Source: Thiohalomonas denitrificans
GTDB taxonomy: Bacteria; Pseudomonadota; Gammaproteobacteria; Thiohalomonadales; Thiohalomonadaceae
Assembly (NCBI RefSeq): GCF_900102855.1
Contig: NZ_FMWD01000003.1
Coordinates: forward strand, 280,140-344,139
Length of the DNA: 64,000 bases
Direction: 5' to 3'
Part shown: positions 27,209 through 36,340 of the stretch, in pieces
Position numbering within the stretch: the first letter of the stretch is position 1
Layout of the letters: the number at the start of each line of letters is the position of its first letter
Position numbers and translations under genes: made by a program
Notes under the pieces: model-generated
Databases searched by the model: none
Told to the model about the DNA's origin: nothing
What the model saw: only the letters and a program-made list of their open reading frames with translations

Positions 27209-27532
27209 CTACCGATTTAAGCAAGAGAGGTGAAATCGAAAGAGTGCGTGCGAAGTCCCTATGCCCTGGTGTGGGGCGCCTGATCGAAACCGGATAAACC
27301 ATTTCGAAAGATGCGCCAACCGATGGTGGCTGGTTAACACATCAAGCTGACTTTTGATGGTGTCCGCGGATTCGGCCATGCCAGGCTGCACGGTTGAGTC
27401 ATTGGGCTCTTCAAAAAGCCAAACGCGGTGATACATCAGCACGATCAGGCGAGTCACCCCGAAAGAACGCCGATCGTATCCCGTCGTGGCAACGATAAAG
27501 CCGATCGAACCCTTGATGATTGGTTTCAACAT
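27209..27532 (-). pseudogene. Truncated polysaccharide deacetylase
   Basis: A 107-residue fragment starting MLKPIIKGSIGFIVATTGYD and containing LIVLMYHRVW, the standard N-terminus of NodB-type deacetylases, followed by QLDVLTSHHRLAHLSKWFIRFRSG. It stops exactly where the catalytic TFDDG motif should begin, so the NodB domain is missing. It lies 15 nt ahead of the glycosyltransferase on the same strand. Confidence 0.6.
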
Positions 27533-27935
27533 TGATTTCGAACCTGTGTGGGAGTCGGCATACCGCCCTGGAGGCGTACGCAAACGAAATGGCGGTCGAA
27601 AAGTTTCTGCTTTTTTATCTGGCTGGTGCCATCCACGATCGAATCTGGTGCAAAACAAACCCCGGACTTCGCTCACCTCGATTGCTCCCTTCCATACTAT
27701 AGGACCAAAGTTCAATTGCCGCCCGGCAGCGATGGTACTGAATGAACACCACCGTTAGGTGGTTTGCGCGGAGTATGAAACAGAGCTATACGTGATGGTG
27801 TATTCGGCAATACGGTGCGTTTGCCGACCGGCGCGGGAATGTCTCTACCATGGCCGGTGTCATTCGCTGTGACAATATTCAGTAGCCGAGCACGATAGAC
27901 ATTACTCCGGGTCTTCATTACCAAGGGAAAAGTTC
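27533..27935. other. Gap upstream of the right-arm EPS operon
   Basis: About 400 nt between the truncated deacetylase and the chain-length gene. The short palindrome ACCACCGTTAGGTGGT lies near 27747-27762. It should hold the promoter of the operon starting at 27936, but no good -10/-35 or sigma-54 element stands out. Confidence 0.3.
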
Positions 27936-29486
27936 GTGAACGAAATCTTTCAGCAGATCGTCGTGTATGCGCGGGAAGCCTTGAGATACCGATGGCAGGC
28001 ACTGGCAGTCGCTTGGCTTGTTGCGGTGGGGGGCTGGCTTTTTGTTGGCGCAATGCCCAACCAGTACTCGGCACAGGCGAAGGTCTATATCGATACCGAT
28101 AGTATTCTGAAACCCCTGCTTCAGGGCATATCGGTCGACACCCAGGATGCCGGCGATCGGCTAGGGGCGATGACCCGAGTCCTGTTGAGCCGACCCAATC
28201 TCGAAGCTGTCGCCACAAAGGTGGGTATTACAGAGACCGCTGATACTCCCGAAGAGCATGAGAGGACCCTCATCAATCTGGCGAGGTCTATTGAAATAGA
28301 AGCCAGTAATAGTGCTGGTAATCCGCGAGCTGCCCCGGATATCTACACGATTAACAGCAATCATGACGATCCGGAGACGGCCAAAAAGATCGTATTGGCT
28401 CTTTTGGAAACCTTCATGGGAAAAACCAGGGAAGACTCACTGCACGATTCAAAAGTGGCGGAGGAGTTCCTGTCGCAGCAGATCAGCGCCTACGAAGAGA
28501 AACTTTTGGCGTCGGAAAAACGTGTCGAAGAATTCAAGGAGAAGTATGCCGATGTCTTGCCCGAGCAGGGTGGCTCCTATTTCCAACGCTTGCAGCAGGC
28601 GCGCGGAGCTCTCTCGGAAGCTGAACTGGATTTACGGCAAGCGATGCGTCGCCGGGATGAATTGCAGTCGCAATTGGACAAGGCCAGAGAGATGCGTGTC
28701 ATTCTCGGCCCGGATGGTCAGCCGTTCCGATCGCCTCTGGAAGAGCGGATCCTGACACTGGAAAGTCATCTTGACGAACTCTCGCTACGCTACACCGAAT
28801 TTCATCCGGACTACAGGGAAACGAAGGCGACGCTGCAGGAGCTCCGGCGGCAGCGCGACAACGTCGGTGACCAGGATGCAGGTACCAATCCGATGGTTCA
28901 GCAATTGCAGTTGACTCTCGGGGAAACCAACGCCGATATCGCTTCGCTCCAGGTAAAACGGGACGAATACGCCGACCGCGTTGCGGCTCTTCGCAAGCAA
29001 ACCAAGACCTTGCCGCAGGTAGAAGCCAAGCTACAGCGCCTCACACGTGACTATAACGTGCACAAGGAACGGTACAACACACTTCTGGAGAGAATGGCAG
29101 CAGCCCGAATCTCCGAGGATGTGGACAAGACCGGAGAGAAGGTGAAGTTCAAGATCATCGATCCGCCGAGAGAGCCGGTCTTCCCGGCTGCACCCAATCG
29201 ACCGGTGTTGAACAGCCTTGTCCTGATAGCCTCTCTAGGTATGGGAGTCGGACTTGCCGCGGTTCTCTCTCAGGTTCGACCGGCGGTCTATACGCGCAGC
29301 ATGCTCGAAGAGCTTGGCGGAATGGAGGTCATCGGTAGTGTAGCCCTGATATCAAGCCCGGAGCATAAAAAGCGAAAGGTGCGGGAGCGTTGGCTGATGG
29401 GGCTTGTTGTTCTGGCGCTCGTTCTTGTATTTGGGGGTATTACGGTGGCGCAACTGGGAATGATTGTGCCCCCGGCGAGTGGATAA
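27936..29486 (+). CDS. Chain-length determinant protein (Wzz family, exosortase-associated)
   Basis: A 516-residue protein with an N-terminal membrane helix (WQALAVAWLVAVGGWLFVG), the Wzz motif YSAQAKVYIDTDSILKPLLQG, a long periplasmic coiled coil (about residues 165-385) and a second membrane helix near residue 425, then a short cytoplasmic tail with another hydrophobic segment. This is the co-polymerase partner of the kinase at 6821-7702, here 20 kb away although the two are usually adjacent in such loci. GTG 27936 follows AAGGGA. It is the first gene of the right arm. Confidence 0.88.
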   Translation: MNEIFQQIVVYAREALRYRWQALAVAWLVAVGGWLFVGAMPNQYSAQAKVYIDTDSILKPLLQGISVDTQDAGDRLGAMTRVLLSRPNLEAVATKVGITETADTPEEHERTLINLARSIEIEASNSAGNPRAAPDIYTINSNHDDPETAKKIVLALLETFMGKTREDSLHDSKVAEEFLSQQISAYEEKLLASEKRVEEFKEKYADVLPEQGGSYFQRLQQARGALSEAELDLRQAMRRRDELQSQLDKAREMRVILGPDGQPFRSPLEERILTLESHLDELSLRYTEFHPDYRETKATLQELRRQRDNVGDQDAGTNPMVQQLQLTLGETNADIASLQVKRDEYADRVAALRKQTKTLPQVEAKLQRLTRDYNVHKERYNTLLERMAAARISEDVDKTGEKVKFKIIDPPREPVFPAAPNRPVLNSLVLIASLGMGVGLAAVLSQVRPAVYTRSMLEELGGMEVIGSVALISSPEHKKRKVRERWLMGLVVLALVLVFGGITVAQLGMIVPPASG

Positions 29487-29554
29487 CCCGGGCGGTGATG
29501 ATCGATAGCGATTCGGTTCTTACGTAATCGGACACCAAATACAGGGAGAGCGCA

Positions 29555-30547
29555 GTGGTCAAGGAAAGACCGAGCAACGCACTGAGCGTGGATGTGGAAG
29601 ATTATTTCCACGTCTCTGCTTTCCGTCACTCCGTAACCCGAGCGGACTGGGAAAAGCTGCCCCCCCGGGTGGAGCAGAACACCGACAGACTAATTGGCCT
29701 GTTCGAGCACCATTCGGTAAAGGCGACCTTTTTCGTCCTCGGTTGGGTGGCGGAAAAGTACCCCAATCTGGTCCGGCGCATCGTCGACAACGGACACGAA
29801 GTGGCCTGTCACGGGTACAGTCATGCACTGATCTACCAGCAGAACAGAGCAACCTTCTTTCAGGAAACCGTCCGGGCAAAGGCGATCCTCGAGGAGCAGG
29901 CGCAGCAGCCGGTGATCGGCTACCGGGCGGCCAGTTGGTCCGTCACGGCAGAATCGCTATGGGCGTTGGATATCCTGAGCGAGGTTGGATTTCAGTACGA
30001 TTCCAGCATTTTCCCGGTGCGAAGGGATATCTATGGAGTACCCGATTCACCCCGGGATATCCACCAACGTAAGACAAGCTCCGGTCTGTTAACCGAGTTT
30101 CCACCTGCTACCGTTCCTATGTTCGGTCGAAACCTGCCGGTCGGGGGAGGTGGTTACTTTAGGCTTTACCCCTATGCCTTTACCCGGGCGGCTTTACGAC
30201 GGGCCGGCAAGATCGGAACTCGGCGTTTCATTTTTTATATCCATCCCTGGGAGATTGACACGGAGCAGCCGCGGCTTGCGGCCGGTCTGAAATCCCGATT
30301 CCGTCATTACTTGAACCTGAGTCGCTGTGAGCGGCGGTTGGGCCGGCTACTAAGTGATTTTCGGTTTGATACGGCCAGGAACGTACTGACTGAACTGGGT
30401 TACCTGGACATTCCTGGAAAAACAAGCATGGTCACTTCCTATGATGCAGTTGCACGTGAACAGCAGACAACGGCCCGAACGAATCGCCTCAAGAAAACGG
30501 CAGAGCCTTTGCAAGCACGCGCGGGACTTCGAGGAGAAAGAGGTTGA
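29555..30547 (+). CDS. Polysaccharide deacetylase, exosortase-associated
   Basis: A 330-residue NodB-type deacetylase. LSVDVEDYFHVSAF supplies the catalytic and metal Asp pair, HEVACHGYSHALIY the metal histidines, GYRAASWSVT motif 3 and FYIHPWEID the C-terminal His. This DVEDYFHV pattern is characteristic of the deacetylase in PEP-CTERM EPS loci. GTG 29555 follows AGGGAGAG. The 3' end overlaps the next gene by 107 nt in another frame. It should deacetylate N-acetyl sugars of the EPS; no signal peptide is visible. Confidence 0.87.
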   Translation: MVKERPSNALSVDVEDYFHVSAFRHSVTRADWEKLPPRVEQNTDRLIGLFEHHSVKATFFVLGWVAEKYPNLVRRIVDNGHEVACHGYSHALIYQQNRATFFQETVRAKAILEEQAQQPVIGYRAASWSVTAESLWALDILSEVGFQYDSSIFPVRRDIYGVPDSPRDIHQRKTSSGLLTEFPPATVPMFGRNLPVGGGGYFRLYPYAFTRAALRRAGKIGTRRFIFYIHPWEIDTEQPRLAAGLKSRFRHYLNLSRCERRLGRLLSDFRFDTARNVLTELGYLDIPGKTSMVTSYDAVAREQQTTARTNRLKKTAEPLQARAGLRGERG

Positions 30548-31544
30548 ACAATGGGATGCATTCGTAGCGTCCCACGGAAGAGGAACTCTCTACCACCAGT
30601 TGGAGTGGGGCAGGCTGATTGAGCGTGTCTTTGGACACCAAACCCACTATTGGATGCATACAGGCGACGATGGGGAACTGACGGGTGTGCTTCCATTGGT
30701 CGAGATCAGAAGCAGGCTGTTTGGCACCTATCAGATTTCACTCCCGTTTTTCAATTATGGCGGAGCGTTGGGTACCGAATCCCGCATTGAAGCGGATCTG
30801 ATGAAGCAGGCGTGGACTTGTGCAAAGAAAATGGGGGTGGGTCATATCGAGTTCCGGGATACGGTGGTGCGACACGCTGATTATCCAGTGAGAAAGGATA
30901 AGGTGGCGATGCTCAGGGAGTTACCTCCCGATCCGGACCAACTCTGGCGTGAATTGGGAGGAAAAGTGAGATCGCAGGTGCGCCGTCCGATACGGGAAGG
31001 GGCAACATTTGTTTGTGGCGGCCGGGAGCGTATCGATGACTTTTACAGCGTCTTTGCGCGCAACATGCGGGACTTGGGGACGCCGGTCTACCCCAAAAGA
31101 TTCTTTGTGGAGATGCTGCAGACCTTTCCCGACAGGGCAAGCATCGGAGTGGTCCATGTTGACAAAAAACCGGTCGCAGCAGCTATTTTGCTTTTGGACA
31201 AAGAGACTATGGAAATCCCATGGGCATCATCGCTGCGAGAATATAATCGTCTCGGCGTGAACATGCTGCTGTACTGGAACGCCTTGTCCGAAGCGATCAG
31301 CAAGGGTGCGAGGACCTTCGATTTCGGCCGATCGAGCTATCAGAGCGGAACCTACAGGTTCAAGCGCCAATGGGGAGCCGTAGCCAAACCGTTGTACTGG
31401 TCCTATGCGCTCCCGGAGGGTGGGGAGTTGCCCGACCTGACACCGAAAAACGGCAAGTTCAAGCACGCCATAGCCTTGTGGAAGAGGCTGCCGCTGAGTG
31501 TGGCCAATCAGCTGGGTCCCAGAATCGTGAAGAATCTACCATGA
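30441..31544 (+). CDS. FemAB-like acyl/aminoacyltransferase, exosortase-associated
   Basis: A 367-residue double-GNAT protein. WDAFVASHGRGTLYHQLEWGRLI opens the family, ISLPFFNYGGALG and IEFRD follow, GGKVRSQVRRPIREGATF sits at the expected donor site and FDFGRSSYQSGTYRFKRQWGA is the FemAB/CelD C-terminal signature. The match is to the FemAB-related family of exosortase-A loci. It could transfer an amino acid or acyl group onto the amine exposed by the preceding deacetylase. It begins within the deacetylase gene; ATG 30441 and 30444 are both possible. Confidence 0.85.
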   Translation: MMQLHVNSRQRPERIASRKRQSLCKHARDFEEKEVEQWDAFVASHGRGTLYHQLEWGRLIERVFGHQTHYWMHTGDDGELTGVLPLVEIRSRLFGTYQISLPFFNYGGALGTESRIEADLMKQAWTCAKKMGVGHIEFRDTVVRHADYPVRKDKVAMLRELPPDPDQLWRELGGKVRSQVRRPIREGATFVCGGRERIDDFYSVFARNMRDLGTPVYPKRFFVEMLQTFPDRASIGVVHVDKKPVAAAILLLDKETMEIPWASSLREYNRLGVNMLLYWNALSEAISKGARTFDFGRSSYQSGTYRFKRQWGAVAKPLYWSYALPEGGELPDLTPKNGKFKHAIALWKRLPLSVANQLGPRIVKNLP

Positions 31545-31600
31545 ATTGCCGGCCGGAAATAACACCCCCCGGCAGGTGTCCAGAGGCAAGGATAAATAGC

Positions 31601-32503
31601 ATGGAGCCTACAGTCAGTGTTTTGATCCCTACCCACAACATGGGGAAGCACATCGCCACCGCTATCTCTTCGGCGCTGGAGCAAACCTACCCGGTCGCAG
31701 AGATCATCGTGGTGGACGATGGTTCTACCGATGATACCCGACAGGTGATGGAGCAGTTCCGGGAAGACGGCCGGGTGAAGTATTTTCAGCGAGACCACAT
31801 GGGCCAGGGAAAGGCACGCAACCTCACGCTTGAGTTGGCGACGGGCGAATTTGTCGCCTTCCTGGATGCGGATGACCTTTGGACCAAAGACAAGCTCGAA
31901 CGCCAAATGCCGGCTTTTTCTGCCGACCAGGAGGTCGGCGTGGTCTACAGCGATGTGGTCGTAATGGATGAAAACGCGAGCGTGCAGTATTTTCCGAAGG
32001 TGAAGCGATACTCGGGCCGTATCACCCAACCGCTGTTTTCCGGAAACTTCATACCTATGTCGTCAGCGGTTGCGCGCAGGCGGGCCCTGGATGCAGCGGG
32101 CGGCTTTTCGGAAAGTCTGAACATGGGTCTGGATTACGATCTCTGGCTGCGTGTCTCTGTGGTGTGGAAATTTATCCATGTGCCGGGGCCGCTCTTGTTG
32201 TGGAGGAGCTGGGGTGGTCAGACGTGCTCCCATAACTTCAGGGGGAGGCACGATTCGGATGCCATTATACGGAAGCGCTTTGTGCAGGAATTTCCCGGAG
32301 TGGTCAGTAAGGAGCGCATTCGGCAGACAGAGGCACTTTCCTATCTCCGCCGAGGGATCAACTATCTTTCCCTTGAAGGGGATCGTGCTGCAGCAGCACT
32401 GGATTTCGTAAAGGCCATCAGGTTCGAACCTGCTTTGGTGGGTGCCTGGAAAGGATTGGTGAAATGCATTCTGCCGCAGGGGTTTTACAGCGCAGGGAAC
32501 TAG
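31601..32503 (+). CDS. Family 2 glycosyltransferase
   Basis: A 300-residue GT-A enzyme with SVLIPTHNMGKHIATAISSAL, IIVVDDGSTDDT, the metal motif FLDADDLW and GLDYDLWLR. A C-terminal helical pair (SYLRRGINYLSLEGDRAAAA) looks TPR-like. ATG 31601 has AGGA 9 nt upstream; an alternative ATG at 31541 overlaps the preceding stop as ATGA. It sits in the operon between the FemAB-like gene and the amidotransferase. Confidence 0.85.
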   Translation: MEPTVSVLIPTHNMGKHIATAISSALEQTYPVAEIIVVDDGSTDDTRQVMEQFREDGRVKYFQRDHMGQGKARNLTLELATGEFVAFLDADDLWTKDKLERQMPAFSADQEVGVVYSDVVVMDENASVQYFPKVKRYSGRITQPLFSGNFIPMSSAVARRRALDAAGGFSESLNMGLDYDLWLRVSVVWKFIHVPGPLLLWRSWGGQTCSHNFRGRHDSDAIIRKRFVQEFPGVVSKERIRQTEALSYLRRGINYLSLEGDRAAAALDFVKAIRFEPALVGAWKGLVKCILPQGFYSAGN

Positions 32504-32516
32504 ACAGGTCACAGGT

Positions 32517-34496
32517 ATGTGTGGAATAGCGGGTATTTTGAACCTGCGTCGGGGAGCACCGGCGGTAGGCAGCCTTGAACTGGGGGCAATGATTGCACCA
32601 CTGGCCCATCGTGGACCGGATGGGGCCGATGTGCGTCGGTTCGGGCCGGTGGGACTGGCTCATGCACGGCTCAGCATCATCGACCTCGAGGGCGGGAAAC
32701 AGCCGCTCGCCAACGAGGATGGCTCCATTTGGGTAGTCCTGAATGGCGAAATCTTCAACTTCCCGGAACTTCGCCAGCAGTTGAAATCGGCCGGACATAG
32801 TTTCCGCACGGAATCCGACACGGAGGTCATCGTACATCTCTACGAGGATCACGGGGAAGCGTTCGTGCATCAGCTGAATGGTCAGTTCGCCATCGCCCTG
32901 TGGGACAGCGTACAGGAAAAGCTGGTTCTGGTTCGGGACCGGGTCGGGATCGCACCGCTGTTCTATTCGGAAGAGGGTGAGCGGCTTTTCTTTGCCTCCG
33001 AGGTAAAGGCGATCCAGCCGGTTCAGAAAAGAACGCCACGTGCCAACCTGGAGGCCCTGGAACAGGTCATGACCTACTGGGCGCCGCTTAGCCCGAACAC
33101 GCTGTTTGAAGGAGTTCACGAGTTGCCCCCGGGCCACCTCATGACCGTCGAAAACGGAAAGATGTCCCTCCACCGCTACTGGGACTGGAGTTATCCATCG
33201 GACGGAACTTACGACGAGCGGAACGAAGAGGAATTGGCAGAGGAATTGCGATCACTATTGGCAGATGCAGTTCGAATTCGTCTTCGGTCCGATGTTCCAG
33301 TTGGAGCTTATCTGTCCGGAGGGTTGGATTCCTCGGCCATTGCTGCTCTCATTCGCCAAGCGGACAGCGCGCCATTGAAGACCTTTTCCATCGGCTTCGA
33401 CCAGGAGGGGTACGACGAGTCTGACTACCAGGCTGAAATGGTATCGCACCTCGGAACTCGGCATCGTTCGTTTCAGTGCGGGTTGAGTGATATCTCCGAG
33501 TCCTTCCCGGAAACGATTTGGCATGCGGAAACCCCTCTGCTTCGTACCGCACCGACACCCATGAAGCTGTTGTCAGGTCACGTGCGGGATGAGGGCTACA
33601 AGGTCGTATTAACTGGAGAGGGGGCCGATGAAGTTCTGGGCGGTTACGATATCTTCAAGGAAGCAAAGATTCGACAGTTTTGGTCCCGGAATCCCGACTC
33701 GAAATTTCGCCCAGCATTGTTGAAGCGGCTCTATCCTTATCTGAATATTGCCGGTGGACAATCTCTGGCCTATCTAAAACAGTTCTTTGGGCGCGGACTG
33801 CATGAGCCCGACAGCCCCTGGTTTTCTCACGTCCCCCGATGGACCACCACAGGGGCCACCAAAGGTTTTTTCTCGGAACGAATGCAGGAATACGTCCTCT
33901 CCGGCTATGAATCGGCCCGCTCCCTACTGCCCGCCGAGTTTGACCGTTGGCACTGGTTCGAGAAAGCCCAGTATATCGAGTCGAAGACCTTGATGGCGGG
34001 TTATTTGTTGTGTTCCCAGGGCGATCGCATGTTGATGGCCAATGGAGTCGAAGGACGCTACCCCTTTCTTGATCACCGCATCATCGAGTTCGCGAACCGG
34101 ATCCATCCGCGCCTGAAAATGAGAGGCCTTACGGAAAAATACCTGCTCAAGAAAGCAGTGGGCCGGTACCTTCCGAAACGCATTGCGGAGCGGACCAAGC
34201 AGCCGTATCGGGCTCCGGAATCCGCGCCGTTCCTGAATCGTCAAGTCCCGGAATTCATACATGAAATGATGAAGCCGGAGAAGCTGCGCGATTATGGTTA
34301 TTTTGATCCGACGCGAGTGGCGATGCTGCAACGCAAGATGGCACGTGGTGGCACGCTAGGCTATAAAGATAACATGGCTTTTGTCGGCATTTTGTCGACG
34401 CAGCTATGGCACCAGTTTTTTATTGAAAATGCCGCAACGGCATCCAAGCAATCCAACCTGCAAGGAAGCGGAGAGTACAATGTCCATCGAGCATGA
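32517..34496 (+). CDS. Asparagine-synthetase-like amidotransferase, exosortase-associated
   Basis: A 659-residue class II glutamine amidotransferase with asparagine synthetase domain. The nucleophile is Cys2 (MCGIAGILN). Glutaminase landmarks include LAHRGPDG, LSIIDLEGG and LNGEIFNF; the synthetase half has VGAYLSGGLDSSAIA (ATP pyrophosphatase loop) and LTGEGADEVLGGYD. It matches the amidotransferase 1 family of exosortase-A loci rather than primary-metabolism AsnB. It likely amidates a carboxyl group on a sugar or on the ACP-bound acid made by the genes behind it. Its stop overlaps the ACP start by 17 nt. Confidence 0.88.
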   Translation: MCGIAGILNLRRGAPAVGSLELGAMIAPLAHRGPDGADVRRFGPVGLAHARLSIIDLEGGKQPLANEDGSIWVVLNGEIFNFPELRQQLKSAGHSFRTESDTEVIVHLYEDHGEAFVHQLNGQFAIALWDSVQEKLVLVRDRVGIAPLFYSEEGERLFFASEVKAIQPVQKRTPRANLEALEQVMTYWAPLSPNTLFEGVHELPPGHLMTVENGKMSLHRYWDWSYPSDGTYDERNEEELAEELRSLLADAVRIRLRSDVPVGAYLSGGLDSSAIAALIRQADSAPLKTFSIGFDQEGYDESDYQAEMVSHLGTRHRSFQCGLSDISESFPETIWHAETPLLRTAPTPMKLLSGHVRDEGYKVVLTGEGADEVLGGYDIFKEAKIRQFWSRNPDSKFRPALLKRLYPYLNIAGGQSLAYLKQFFGRGLHEPDSPWFSHVPRWTTTGATKGFFSERMQEYVLSGYESARSLLPAEFDRWHWFEKAQYIESKTLMAGYLLCSQGDRMLMANGVEGRYPFLDHRIIEFANRIHPRLKMRGLTEKYLLKKAVGRYLPKRIAERTKQPYRAPESAPFLNRQVPEFIHEMMKPEKLRDYGYFDPTRVAMLQRKMARGGTLGYKDNMAFVGILSTQLWHQFFIENAATASKQSNLQGSGEYNVHRA

Positions 34497-34740
34497 TGTT
34501 CGCGCCTATATCCTCGATAACTTTCTTTTTACTGACGATGATTCCGCATTGCAAAACCAGGAATCCCTGCTGGATCGCGGGATTATCGATTCTACCGGTG
34601 TGATGGAGCTGGTGGCCTTTCTTGAGGAGGAATTCGGCATCGGGGTTGCCGATGACGAACTCCTTCCCGACAATCTCGACTCGATTCAGCAAATCGTGGG
34701 TTTTGTCTCTCGGAAACAGCGCATCGCGGCAAATGCCTGA
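34480..34740 (+). CDS. Acyl carrier protein
   Basis: An 86-residue acidic protein with the four-helix ACP pattern. The phosphopantetheine site is Ser38 in LLDRGIIDSTGVMELVAFLE, and EEFGIGVADDELLPDNLDSI forms helix III and its approach. AGGAAGCGGAG precedes ATG 34480. It overlaps the amidotransferase upstream and the AMP ligase downstream (8 nt), so all three are co-translated. It is not the fatty-acid ACP (no DSLD/TVELVM motif in the AcpP form) and should be dedicated to the ligase next to it. Confidence 0.88.
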   Translation: MSIEHDVRAYILDNFLFTDDDSALQNQESLLDRGIIDSTGVMELVAFLEEEFGIGVADDELLPDNLDSIQQIVGFVSRKQRIAANA

Positions 34741-36337
34741 GCGGGCTGGTACCAATACGCCCGGTATTCAGCGGCTCGTGCACGATGCCCTGGTATTGAG
34801 TTCATCACGATCACCCGAAAAGGTGGCAGTGATCGCCGACAGTGTGCCGCACAGCTATCGCGAGTTGTGGGATTCTGCGCGGCGCCTGGCCGGTACCCTT
34901 CAGTCGCGTGGGGTCCGGCCTGGAGATCGGGTGTTGCTTTGGCTGGAAAACGGATGGGCAGCAGCGGTATCGATTTATGCAGTATGGATTGCGGGTGGAG
35001 TGCTGGCCGTGATCAACCCGCAGACCAAGCCCGACAAGTTTCTGTTCATTGCGAAGGACAGCCAGGCAACTGCGCTTATCGGGGAAGCCAAGCTGGTCGA
35101 ATCGCTGGGCGATGCCACAACAGCGGTCGCATCCCTCGGTTATACGGCAGTGAGCGGCGAGTCCGCTCACTTCGAGCGCATCGAGAACATCATTGACGAC
35201 CCAGCGAGCCCTCTGATCGAGCCGCAACCGGTGATAGCCACCGATCTGGCGGCGCTGATCTATACCTCGGGCAGCACCGGGGAACCCAAAGGCGTGATGC
35301 AGAACCATCAGAGCATGGTGTTTGCATCAACCAGTATTATTGAATATCTGCGGCTATCTAAAAGCGATCGGGTGCTCTGTGTTTTGCCTTTGGCATTCGA
35401 TTACGGCCTGTACCAGCTACTGATGTCGGTTCAACTCGGAGCGACCCTGATACTAGAAAGATCGTTTGTATTTCCAGGACAGGTGCTGGCACGGCTGGAA
35501 AAAGAGCGGGCGACGGTGTTTCCCGGCGTACCGACACTGTTTGCCAACCTGATCGATGGCTACCGGCGCAACGGTAAAACGTTTCCGTTTGTGCAGCGGG
35601 TTACCAACACTGCCGCAGCGCTTCCAGAGGGTTTTATCGCCGGGCTGCAAGAGGTGTTTCCGAAAGCGCTGGTTTTCAGCATGTACGGGTTGACCGAATG
35701 CAAGCGGGCCACCTGGCTCGATCCGGAGCAGTTGTCGCTCCGGCCCGGTTCCGTGGGTAAGGCGATTCCGGGTACGGAGGCGTTTGTGCTGCGCGACGAT
35801 GGCTCACGGGCTGAGCCCGGAGAGACAGGAATCCTTCACGTGCGGGGTCCGCATGTGATGCTGGGATACTGGCGACGCCCCGAACAGACGGCCCGGATGC
35901 TCAGGCCGGGGTATTGGCCGGGGGAGCGCATGCTGTGCACTCAGGATCTGTTTCGTTCGGATGAGCATGGTTTTCTCTATTTCGTCGGACGGTCGGATGA
36001 TGTCATCAAGAGCCGTGGTGAAAAGGTGAGTCCCGTAGAGGTGGAGAGGGCGCTTTGCCGGATCGAAGGTGTCCACCAGGCGGCGGTACTCGGTGTCGAG
36101 GATCCGATCCTCGGTCAGGCGATTTGGGCGTTTGTCGAACCGGATGGAACCAATGAGATCACTTCCGCACACCTGAAGGCGGGCTGTAGCGAAAGACTCG
36201 AGCCGTTCATGGTTCCCAAGCGGTTTGAAATTATGGACCAGTTGCCTCGGACAGCCAACGGAAAGGTGGACAAGCAACATCTCTCTGCCGAATTTGCACA
36301 GACAACAGGCGAAGGCGCCGCATTAAGGAGGGTGTAA
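34733..36337 (+). CDS. Acyl-AMP ligase (exosortase-associated, ACP-loading)
   Basis: A 534-residue ANL-superfamily enzyme. The ATP loop is IYTSGSTGEPKGVMQ, then MYGLTECKRATWLDP, the hinge GRSDDVIKSRGEKVSPVEVE, and the catalytic lysine in RTANGKVDK. It resembles the AMP-forming ligase of exosortase-A loci. It should adenylate a carboxylic or amino acid and load it on the adjacent ACP. The acid cannot be deduced. The start overlaps the ACP stop. Confidence 0.87.
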   Translation: MPERAGTNTPGIQRLVHDALVLSSSRSPEKVAVIADSVPHSYRELWDSARRLAGTLQSRGVRPGDRVLLWLENGWAAAVSIYAVWIAGGVLAVINPQTKPDKFLFIAKDSQATALIGEAKLVESLGDATTAVASLGYTAVSGESAHFERIENIIDDPASPLIEPQPVIATDLAALIYTSGSTGEPKGVMQNHQSMVFASTSIIEYLRLSKSDRVLCVLPLAFDYGLYQLLMSVQLGATLILERSFVFPGQVLARLEKERATVFPGVPTLFANLIDGYRRNGKTFPFVQRVTNTAAALPEGFIAGLQEVFPKALVFSMYGLTECKRATWLDPEQLSLRPGSVGKAIPGTEAFVLRDDGSRAEPGETGILHVRGPHVMLGYWRRPEQTARMLRPGYWPGERMLCTQDLFRSDEHGFLYFVGRSDDVIKSRGEKVSPVEVERALCRIEGVHQAAVLGVEDPILGQAIWAFVEPDGTNEITSAHLKAGCSERLEPFMVPKRFEIMDQLPRTANGKVDKQHLSAEFAQTTGEGAALRRV

Positions 36338-36340
36338 CCT

